From assembly GCA_023634235.1 (NCBI GenBank), contig JAMKCF010000008.1, forward strand, positions 5,089,001-5,153,000: a stretch of 64,000 nucleotides of DNA. Direction: 5' to 3'. The stretch is from Pisaster brevispinus. Its lineage: Eukaryota > Echinodermata > Asteroidea > Forcipulatida > Asteriidae. The position numbers were made by a program, and so were the translations under genes. This document shows, piece after piece, positions 22,101 to 34,100 of this stretch. The first letter of the stretch is position 1; every line of letters starts with the position of its first letter. The notes beneath the pieces are model-generated. The model was given only the letters and a program-made list of their open reading frames with translations. It made no database searches and was not told where the DNA came from.

Positions 22101-25100
22101 AAGTTTAAAGGGGTAAGTTGCGACAAAGCAAGTGATTGTACCAGACATTATTCAAATCTAAATCGCAAATGGCTTATTCCGCAATGATGTTTTGAACGTT
22201 TTCATATATGCTTTCAAATTTTGTTTTATTCAATGTTTCCTTGTACTTTATGAGCATTTTTTATTGTAAAGTGCATTGATCTTTTTGGAAATGCGCTTAA
22301 TAAATCTTTTAAATAATAATAGTTAAAATAATAATACAATAGCCTTGCAAAACGAAACTCATTTAACATGTTTAATGGACTGTAAGTATTGTGAAATCGA
22401 AAAAGGTCAGAGAAGAAATCCAGTCAAACCTGTTTACCTGAAGAGTGTAAGGAGGGGTTGCCAGATGTAGTGGAAGAAATGTTTCTCAATGACAGCTATG
22501 CACTGCTCCTTGGCGAGGGCGCTGTCTAGTTCCTCGTATACAGCAATTAAAAGGGACTGTAATTTATCTGCATCAGAAGAAATCAGAAGAATAGCAGAGA
22601 TGTGGCAGAGTGTGGGTTGTAGTCCTGGTCTTGACACCTGTGTCCTTAAGCAAGACACTTAACCATTATTGCCTCGTTCTTCGGATGGGACGTAAAGCCA
22701 GTGGTCCCATGTGTTGTGTAAAGCTTGTAAAAGAACCCCAGTGACAGTGGCTGCTGAATGCGCCATAGCACCTTGTAAACCCTTACAAGGTGCTACATAA
22801 ATTGGTCTTATAACAAAACAAAACAAATCAAAAACTTTTCTTAAAATGTTACTCTCTTTGTTCAAACGCCTTGAATACCTTATTGGTACATGTCGATTAT
22901 ATATCTACATATTATTACTATTATTATTATTATCATGAGACATCTTACCTAAGTAGGTCTGGATATCCTTTGAGATGTGCTTGAGATGCCTCTGCAGTGC
23001 CTCCTCCTGTAACCGGGCTATCCTCTCCTCAGCTTCCTCCTCCTCCGCCTTCTTGGTTTCCCGTCTCTCCTCTGTACTATCAGCAAGACTTGATGACAAG
23101 GTTGCATCTTCAGAGACATGGTCGTCTCTCAATGTGCCTTCTTCCTGAGTGGAGCAAGCGTGAGCTTGGTCAGAGTCCCTGCAAGTGTCTATGTCTTGGA
23201 TTGAGTTGGATTTCAGGTTATGGTCTAGTGTATCTTCAGGTACTTCTTCACTACTAACATTCTGCTCCTTTGCTGTCTCTGAAACATCATCACAAACTTC
23301 TTCAGTTCTTAAATCAGGAGCTACATGTGACTCATCATCAGTATTGTTACAGTTCCTTTCTTCTATATTTCCATTCATGTTTCCTTCCGCAACTGCCAAG
23401 TCTTTCCCGACCTGGTCCTCAAGCTCTTTTGTGAGTTTGTCTCCCTCTCTGAGGGCCTCTGCAAGATCGTCTTGGATCTCTAGACTGATACTCCTCATCA
23501 GATGAACAACATCAGCCTCTAAAACAACATCTTCTCCATCATCTTCAAGAATCTCTGACTTCCTTGAAATCTCTCTTGATTCGTTGTTATCACATTCAAG
23601 ATCTCTCTGTTCCTCGTCACTTTGAAGACTGTTCTGTGGGACATCGGTTTCATCACCCGACTCTCCAACTGAAGCCTCTCGACTTCTCACAGGGAAATCA
23701 TGTGATGCTGGATCCCCTGCACCGCCATCTTTCCCCTCTTCATTACTTGGCAAATGGGTCTTCGCAATCTCTTTCTCCTCATCCGAGTCACCCACAGAGA
23801 CCTCACTCTTAACTGAGGCAGTTTCTGACTGATTCGACATAGCTTCTTCTTCATCTCCCTTCGCAGTCTCATCCTCGATTCCATCCTCCAGGGTTTCATC
23901 ACCAGAGTTCAGCTCGTCCCACATATCACCCTCCTCCTCCTTATCTAGAGCAACAGATGATGCCAGCATGTCACCATACAAAGACTCCCTTTGGTCAATG
24001 TGGCTGGATTTCCTCAAGTCATGCAGTCGCCGCATCAGGTCCTCATCTAGATTTTCGTGAAGATCTTCAGGAGCAGCAAAACTATTTGTTGGGATAACTC
24101 TTGGCTTGGAATCTTATACAGGAAGAAAGATAATACAAGAACAACTTTAAAGCAAAGAGCATTATCAATTAGTGGAAGAGTAAAACCATTTCAATCCTTC
24201 AGCTGTTAAGAAAACATAATTAAGCTGAACAAGTAAAACAGTTTCGTGGCCCTTTTTCGAGGCAATGGCTTCAGCTTGTGCTCTGGTTCTGGCTCTATTC
24301 TCCTGTTTGAAACCCCATACCAAAGCCACACATTTTCAAAACAACTGACGGAGCCTCAGCCAGAGGCCAAGACAAAGCCGTGGGTTCACAAAGGGCCTAT
24401 GTCGGAGCTGCCAACATTCGCATCTTGCAATCAGGGAGATTATGTACAACAATCAGAAAGATATTTAGAACTACATTCAACATAACAGGGAAAAAGTTTC
24501 CATAATCGGGGAAATTTTCAAATTTGTTCACCACAACATGGAACGACTGGTTTATTTTCAGGGAACTTTCTGCAGAATCAGGAAGAGTTTGCAGCGTTGC
24601 TATGTTGTGCATAATTCCTATAAAAAAAGTTCATGGCAGCACCTCCATCATCACGGGGCTTCAGAATACAGCAGAGTATGTGACCTCAGAAAACAGAGTG
24701 TTACAGTCTAACAGTAAAACAGATGGAAACATTTCAAGGATGGTTTATACTTCTTGGACTGAGCCTAAAATGTTAGGCGAGTGAGCATTTGACTTTATGT
24801 CTGGCATTGATTATTGAAATCCTACAACATTACCCGCAGTGCACTACGTATCTAAAGCAACTGTACAACGCAACTAAATCCTCCTTGCAATTAGAAGTTA
24901 AGACCCATCTAGAGATTTTTGTGAACATAACAGTTGGCAAATAGATCTGGCACAGGACATTTTTCCCCCAGTCATCAAGGCCGTCAGAGACTGTTGTCAC
25001 AAAGGCCATAGGTTTGAGGACTCACCCTGATGTCACCCCCATGAGGGACCGCCCCTTTACTCAGAGCTTAATATTACATGATGACATCATGTTTGGGTCC

Positions 25101-28100
25101 CGGCCAACTATGCTTTAACAGACAAGGTGCTTTGGTCACTGGCCTTCAAACAATCGTCGTGATTAAGCCTTGCTTTATATTACGTCTCGGTCTGTCTCCA
25201 GGGAAAGATAACCTTTGAACTTGTACTGTCTTGCTCCGTTTCCACTACATTTTTAGGAAGGGGGAGGGGTATCGACATGTGTAATAGTTCTGGTATACTT
25301 ATTAATTTATCTAACAGATGTTATATCTGCGTCGGTTATAAAGAATATTATTTATGTTTTATCCATACATCGATGTGTGTTAAGCAATGAAAACCCAGTA
25401 CTAAATTGTTCCTGTTTAAAAAAACAATCGGCAGGCATATTTCTTGGGCAAGATTCAAACCAATGACCATTGCCAATTCTAGAGCGAATGTCTTACCACA
25501 AGACACCCGAGCTTGCCCATATTTTTACAGCGGGTACCACAATGATTTTAATAGATGTTCAATTTTGATCAGGGATAAAGAATGTTACTTGTTTATTAAT
25601 TAATTAATTAATTTATTTATTTATTTATTTACTTGTTTATTTATTTATTTCAACAATTACATGGTAAGTGTCCCATGGGTCAAAAACATTTCCAGGCCTG
25701 ATACCTGAATGTTAAAAAAGGGTTTGGAAGAAACAAACTAGAGTATGGGCCTAACTTTGTAGAGCTGCTCGACCATTTTGCTTTGGGAAAACAAATATGT
25801 CCTTGTTATCTGCGCGGGACTATTTGGTAAGTTTTCTGAGACAAGTAGCCCTATGGAATTGCTTACTTTTTGGGAGTAAGAAATTTACTCTCTACTAAAA
25901 AAACTCCATAACTCTTTTTTGTTTTTTTAAGTGAGAATTATCAAAACAAATGTTTGGAATGAAAATTGGATGTCCATAATCTCAAACTGGAGGCTCTCAA
26001 TAGTACCTGACATAACGAGAGGCTCGACGGTCTTGTAAGGTACTTTGATCTGCTCCAGGGTATCCGCATCTTTCTGAATGAGTGGAAGAAGGCTCTGGTA
26101 GACAGTGAACTGAAACTTCTTAAGGAGCTGTGTGAAGGGATGGTCTGGACAGTCAAGGATGTGGCTGACGAGCGAGTGGATGAATTTCAGATCCTTGGGC
26201 GTCTCGCGGAGCTTTTGCCTCCATTCAAGAAGCCAGGCCTTCAAACAGAAATTATAAACACAAATACTTGTGACCGTCTATGAATGCACTTCAGTATCAC
26301 TTTGAATGCATTTACATTTTTGTTGAGAAAATATTAGGGCAATGTGACAAAAACGAAAGCCTGACTTTTGGGCCAGACTTTGGTAATGACCCATGAAAAA
26401 AACAGAAGAGTAATTTCTATCAGAAAGCTTACTTGTTATAAAGATGGTAATGGTAGTAAGTTTCCCACCTGTGAAATTATTTCGTCTGAAATGCCCTCGT
26501 TGGTTAGAAATCAATAAAAGCAGTTTCAATCTGAGAAACGATCAATGCATGAATCGTTTATCAGTCTTCTGAGGGTTGGTGTTTTATCTGAGAATGCTAC
26601 GGCCGGAGATGCAGTTGGTACCCGCTGTCACTCTCTAAATGTGGATGGATTCAATGCCCTTGTGAAAATACTTTTTAGTGTGATAGATTTTGCTGTTTTC
26701 TCAGCAAGTAGACACTGTATTCAGCTGAAACGTTCACATGTGGGTATTTAATGTATCGTTACCAAAGTGCTTAAATCAGTCTTTAATTTGTGAAGTAAAA
26801 ATCTTACCTCATTATTTTCAAACTCCATAACATTAGCGTACATCTCTCGCAGTTCCATCTCCATTTTAGTCGGTTCTCCAGTGGAAGAGAACCTCCTTGC
26901 GGCTTCTTCCTGGAGTCGTTGGTGGCGCTCATGGATCTTCTTAGCAAGCTGGTCACTCAACAGGTCAAGGGTCAAATTAGAAAAGATCTCTAGATTTAGG
27001 CCTGGGCTTAATGTCCACTTTTGCCATGTAGAACTCAATAGTTTTTTGCACAAAAGTTGGACAATTAAAAGGAGTCGGTGACAAACTTTGAATTTAGTTA
27101 AATGGTTTGCCGCACTGGTTTGAAGCTGAATGTTCAAAAGTTTTGCACATGCCTATTAAACCAAAGAGCATTGCTTGACATGCTACACTTCAAATCAAAA
27201 GTTGCACTAAACATCGGTCTTTTGTCAAAATTTATTCCTCACATTCTAATTATTTGAGTTTGGCACGGCCAAAGTGCAGCGTTTAGTGCATGCCTGAATC
27301 ATTAACTGAATGATCATATGAAGAAAGAGACCAACAATTTTATTTGAAAGCAAATTGGCGGACAGTACATCCTTTGGCTATCTGAACATCTATCTGAAAA
27401 ATCTGATTCGGAACGGCCGTGGCAGTAAACAGTAACTTTAAAAAATGAGAAATGTTATCTTGTCTCTGTCTAAGGATACCCCTGCTTCTCTTGCTCTTGC
27501 GATGGCCATATTTTCCATTAACCTCCGTTGTAAGGCAAGGTTCTGCAGAAACAGAAAGAGAAGAAGAAAAGAAAAAAACGCTTGCAAGAATTAGTAATCA
27601 TCGATCAAAGGCATGGTTGTTTTTAAAGAAACAGTTGTCAAGACAGTCTTAAATGCTTTCAGGCTTAACATTTTGGAAGCTCCTATGCCAAAAACCAAAC
27701 ACTTCCGGCCAAAACTCATCAAATACAATGTAGACAGGTACACACTGAAACATGTAGAAGATAAGAGGAAGAGCTTTCAAATACCACCTAATTTGGGCCT
27801 GTGAGGCAAGTTGCATACATGTCATGCATGTAGTACTGTATGTTTAGACTTCAAATCAGTGCCGTAACTAGGGTAAATTTTTAGGGGGGCAAAAGGGGGT
27901 GCACCATTTTTTTCAAGAGGGGGGGGGCACTACTGGCCAAGTTTCTGTTTGCTTTTTTAAACAAGCCCTTTTTCAATGCCTTTTTTAAATGTAATTTAGT
28001 ATTTTTATGGCGTTAGTGTAAAAACAAATATACTGTCTGTGTGTAAATGGAAAAAATAGTTTTAAAAACATTGAAATTATGACATTAAAGTGTATGAAAT

Positions 28101-31100
28101 GTAACATTTTACTCTGGAAATTTCCAATCCAATAAGTCCAAATTTCAAATGGGGGTGGGGGCACCCACGGTGGGGGGAGGGGGGGGGGTGCACGAACAAA
28201 TTTGCAGTTCTACAATCATGATGAAAATGATGCACCTTGTTTGATCCAAGCACATGATGCCGCAAACATACACAACTAAAAACTGAAAGATGCATAGCTA
28301 CCCAGATAATATTAAGATACATTTTCTCTTGGGGGGGGGGGGAAGTTCCTTCCCAACACATTCATATCATAGAATCCTCACCCCAATGTTGCCTGCCAGC
28401 TACCACTAGGCTTCATGAAAAACACACACAATCCTCACGGTCGAATCAACGCCGGTACCAATCCAAATACCCCAGCCTCTCAATGAAGACGCCCAGTGAG
28501 GGCTGGTCGAACCGTTGAGCCACATATAACTTCTTCAGACCACATACTTCCCTCTCGAGATAAAACGAAAACTTTCTCCAAAAGAATCTCACAGATGAGA
28601 GAAGACAAGAGGAGCCCAACTTTGTCACAAGTACAAAATGTTAGTCTGTAACCAGACAACTTAGCAGTCAAAACACCAGGTGACTCTCTTGAGGAACTAC
28701 GCAAGACAGATGTGGTCATGACACACACACACACACAGTGCGTCCTCTATGTGAACAACGCAATGTGTCATCCTCTCAGGTCTCGCTACATGTACACGTC
28801 AGTGTAGTCTGTATGACTCAAGACCAGGGACCCAAATCCATAAAGCCAGTAAGCACAAAAACTCGCTTAGCACCCAAAAAAAATCATGCTTACAAGAATC
28901 AGGTTATTACCAGATTTCTATTATGATGTATGTGATATATGTTGGTATTTGTAACTGCAACCCGGCTGCTTGCTACGGCAATCTTATCTATTTTACACCT
29001 TAGGCACAATACTTCACTTTAATTGCCTCCATGCCCCTGGTCATTGCCTTGGAATAGTCCAGCACAAATGTACATCTTTATCATACATGTAGAGGTGCCC
29101 TTGACTTTCAATGTAGTCAAAACTCACTTGCCATATTTACCAAGGCCCAATTTCATCTGAAAAACTTGTACATGTAGGCCTCCCAACATCAAATATCATA
29201 CATGTATGTATATGATATTTGGGGTAATTTGCTAATTACCCCCAAATAAAGCATCTAAGCAGGAAACTGCTAAGCCTAGTTTAGTTGCTAGGCAAAATAA
29301 TGACAGGGCACCAATCACAACAACATGGATGACATGGCACTTTGGCTGGTAACCTATTTCTGCTTAGCAATATTTTTCAGTGCTAAGTATAGAACCAGTT
29401 TTCATACACAAACTGCTAATGTTTATGGTATTTTTCCAATAGGTACCCGATTCTTCAAGGACACATTTTAAACGCCTTGATTTTGACTGCCCACTAATCC
29501 GTGGGGCTTTACAACAATAGAGGAGTGACTTCGAGTGTTTACAATGATTACAACGTCAAGGTGACACATTGACAATCATGGTTTAAACACGATTATGGAA
29601 AGCTGCGTCTGATGACACATCAGAATGGCCATTTACTTCTAATGTTACACGCACGACGCCAACATCTGGCAACTTTAAAGGTACATGTAGGGTCATCAAT
29701 TGGTAAAAACTAAAAAAAACTAGATATTGAATTTTTGTGACATCACAAAAAACAAGGTGTTCGTGTTTCTGTACGATGAATTATGCTAATTATTGTTCAT
29801 GATTCATGTTTCATTATTCAAGATTCATAGGTCAAGGTTGACATCACCAGATGCCCCTGCTAGGTATGATAACAAGGAACAATAATTTTTCACAAGAGGG
29901 CAGTGTGTAGTTTGAAGACGTCATCACTGATATCATTTGAAATGGCATAGAGTAAAATATTTTCATTTCATACATAGCAACTGAGCAACATTTTCCGACT
30001 TCCATTTCATCTTGGCTGCAATTCTCACAAGTACAACTATCAAGTATACCACTCACTGAATCTAATTGGTTTTTTAATAGACATTGATTCTTTATTGAAT
30101 AATAAATCACTTTTAGTTTCCATTTACTGAATATGATATATTTGTTAATAGAAAAATTGATTTTTTATTGAATAATAAATCACTATTAGTTTCCATTCAC
30201 TGAATATGATATTTTTTAATAGAAATTTATTCTTTATTGAATAATAAATCACTATTAGTTTACATTCACTGAATTAAATATTTTTTTTTAATAGAAATTA
30301 AATCTTTATTGAATTATAAATCACTATCACTTTACACCAGCTACATGTTATTGACATTATTAATTTAATAATTCTTAGAAGTTTCCAACAAGATTTCAAA
30401 TTAAGTCGGATTCTCATTGCATGTACACTTGATGATGATATCGTTAAAATAGGTCAAGCATAGTGTAAGCTGTCAGATGCACTTTATAAATGGCTGGCTT
30501 GATTTTTGGACATTGTTTTCATGTATGGAACATTTTCTTTAAATTTGAGACTTATAAAAGAATAAACTGTAAAAGACACTTGTTTTGAACAATTATGCAA
30601 GACAAAGGCACATCACGAAGATGCAAGTCTAAGCCTCTCGTGAATTTGGACTATTAAACAATTTAGTCAAGTACCGGGTACTATTTCTACCTCTATGGTG
30701 CATCATACACTTGGCAAGGAATAAGGAATGGAACACAACAAGTGTGTAATCTTTTACTGGAAACCGTTCCGGTACTGGATGTGCTGTATTCTGAAAAAAA
30801 CAAACCAGTATTTAAAATAAACAAAGTCTGACTGAAGGAAAACATGTACAATCAAATGAGAAACACTTCAGATCTTTCTTCATAACCCATCAAGTCTTAA
30901 ACTAATATCTTATTGAAACTAATACCATATCAATCATAGCATATTATTTTAAATGCATCAACAAATTAACAATAACTTGTGTTTAGAATTTTCAAAAATG
31001 TGTGTATTTCAACAGAAAGCCTCGCAGTATTACGCACAGGCATAGTTGACGGAACACATTCGTCAAATCTTACCATTTTCTGACACTAGTGGCAGTGCCA

Positions 31101-34100
31101 ACAATCTTCTATTGCCCAATTGCCCGATTCTACCTCTTCCTTGGTTTTCAAAATGTCGCTACTTGATAGTTTAAGGACATGAAGGATAAACTTCATAAAA
31201 ATACAAGAGGAACACACAATCAATTTGAAAAGCAATGATATTGAAACGAAGCTTACCGTTTTACTCACTTGTCGCACCTATAAACACTGCTATGAGTGCT
31301 GGTCTGAAACGCCCTTGACAAGCTGATGTCACGTCCGTACATCTCGGTGTGTGATCAAAACTTAACCAATGTTGGTCCTTTTCTGCTTGCATTTTACACC
31401 AATCACTGAAGCAGGTGAACATCTCAATGAAACTTCGTCTTTAATTTCATTTTCACCATTAAGCCATCAAAAGGGCGAAAAGGGAAACAATTTGATGCCG
31501 AACATGGCACAGATTGAGAGGAATTCGTGTCTGCAGCAATACGCCATTGACAAGCTTTCCTTAAAAGTACGATGAACTGTGACATGTCCAAACGTGAACG
31601 AAAATCATGCCACTACTTCTAGCCTTTAGTGAAGGCGCACGTGGTACTGAAGTAAACACAGCACATCTTGTTGCCACTGTTTTTATGTTGGTATGATTGT
31701 TTTATATTAGGCTCAGGCATCTTGAATAAAGGCTAGCTACCACTCCGTTGCAATGGAATCAGTCGCGAGTAGTATGCCACATGCTGCGTTAGATATTGGA
31801 TCAAGATTTTAATATTTTAATGGCCAATTTCACTTAGAAATCTATTTCAAAGTTGGTTTGTTCCATGAAATGATAAGTATTCAATAACCTTTGTTTTCGA
31901 GGAAAAAAATATATAACTTCATCGTTCGTAGTTTATGAGTTATGGTTGTTCAAATAAACAGGTCAAAATTTGATTAAAATTAATTACATTTAATTACCCA
32001 ATAAATCATTGGGTGACGCCATTATGTTGTCACAACTTTTGTTTCATCTATTTATCAGGTCTAAAATTGTTGCCAAGTTTCATGACCACATGGAACAAAA
32101 TCTTACTCCTGAACCACAAATCGGGTTGATAAAATGAAATATCGTTCAATCATAATTTGATGACATCGATCACGAAAACCTTGTTTTTGTAGTAAACAAA
32201 AACTTAATGTCTAGAGTATTTTTGAGTTTGTTTCAACTCAAAAATACACACAATCATTCTCCGCAGACTTTCAGACTTTGACAACTTTGACAAGTTTTTC
32301 CCAGATGTCTGAGGGTTGGTGTGCACTTGTGAATGATGCAGCCACAGATGCAGTTGGTACCCGCTGTCACCTCGCTAAACGTGGATGGAGTCGAGAGTGT
32401 GAAAATACAGAGACAGTTTTTGGCTGTTTTCTCAGCAAGTAGACACTGTATTCAGCTGAAATTTTCACATGTGACTTTTAATGTATCTTTCTCTATAATT
32501 TTCCCTTTAAATGACCAATGCATGACCCTAGCTTTAAGGATAGGGTCTCTGGGGTCAAATTCAGTTTGTGATGCACTCATTTTCCAATAGATAGAGTCCT
32601 CATGAAAGCATGAAGAAATCCACAAGTCTTTTACCTCACGTTAAAATGGTGTAAAATGTCATTTTATTTCATACTCTTTCACAGCAAAATTTGAAACATG
32701 ACATTACAAAAACAAATAGGTCTGTACACGTACATTCTCAAGAGGACTTTTTGTGCCAGCCAAAAAAAAGTTAAATCCAATGAACTGATCAAATCCAATG
32801 AACTGAAAAGTTCTCTGTACAAAAATGTACAGACCATATATTTGAAATGTGACGTTATTGAAAGTTTTTGAATTTTGGCAAACATTTTGCTTGAAAGCTG
32901 TCATAAATTTGTTTAATAGCCTCACTGCTTTACTCTGATTGGTTCTTATCCACCCTTTTGTTTGTCAATTTTTAACTCTGATTGGCTATATTTTCCCGCT
33001 TTTTTTCTGGATACTCTCCCTTAATCCTTTGCTCCTCTTTTTGCTATAAATGGATGTTTGTGTTTGTTCTTGTTTATGCCTCTGACGAAGGTCCGGTTTT
33101 GGATCGAAAGCTAAGGCCATCTCCCTACTAACTTTAATATATATTTTAATTGTAATATTGTTGCAATTCAGCATCATGGCTGCCCGGAACAACAGGCTAC
33201 AGACAGATCCTTAAAAAACCGAGTCTCCATAATACATGCAGCTTCTGATGATCGTTGGTGCAAAAACTAGTCTGAGATTTACGATGATATCACTTCACAT
33301 CAGCCAATTGAAGGTTGTCCCATCAAGCAATTTGTGCCATTAATAACTAAGCCCCATTAGTGTTCATCAGTCGGCCAATCAAGGGAGCAGCAAGAACAAA
33401 CATTGTCACCGTTTTCTTGAATAGCCACATATCACAGTGATAATTATGATTGATTAATACAGGAAAGGGCTTAAACCTCAATAAATGTATTTGGCATTTT
33501 CCTGAAAAGTCACACGTCATCATAAAATGCATGTAATACATTGCAAAAGAAGAGCGGAGATGTAGGAAAAATCGTTTTCGTTGGGTTTCACGAAGAGCCA
33601 CGTCTGTCAGTGTGCGAGTGATCATGTGACATGCGTGTTCTTTCCTTGTGTAAAAACATGTTATTAAGTTGTCTCTACATGAATGGCTTTATAAGCTATT
33701 AAAAGAACTTGAAATGCTATTCTTTGTCGAACTGGTAACCAGTGTAACTCGGGCCATACATGTACATTGTACTCTGTCAATAAAAATAGCAAATAAACAA
33801 TAAACGCCACATGCGTACTCTCGCCCCTTTCCTGCTGTGAACAAAATTTAGTTTTTCCCCCCTGATTTTTTCACCCACTTTGATTTTTCAAGGAATTTTA
33901 CTTTCAGAATTCCTTGAACAAGGTTAAGGAGTGCAGAGGAGAACGATTGCACTCGCACTCCTAAAGATATTTTGGTCTGTTAAAAGGTATTATACAAGAT
34001 TGGTGAGGTAAAAAATTAGTCTGAAAACTTACAGATAATAAAGTTCATACCAGAACCATTTTTTCTGTGAAATACTTTTCTCTGAAATGAAGTCATATTC

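Noticed and set aside
24246..24784. Two overlapping plus-strand frames of about 80 codons
   Set aside because: They are built from a MITE-like element and the R4 repeat.
26949..27137. N-terminal extension of the VPS9D1 exon 26948-26808 (frame stays open upstream)
   Set aside because: Splicing at CCAG|CTTGCTAAG keeps phase 0 and aligns without a gap to human VPS9D1; the extension would add unrelated residues.
30050..30335. Possible CRISPR-like array because of regular 70-bp repeats
   Set aside because: The copies are contiguous AT-rich tandem units without unique spacers, in an animal genome.
33347..33625. 92-codon minus-strand frame in VPS9D1 intron 5
   Set aside because: No homology, no plausible splice borders, and composition like the surrounding intron.
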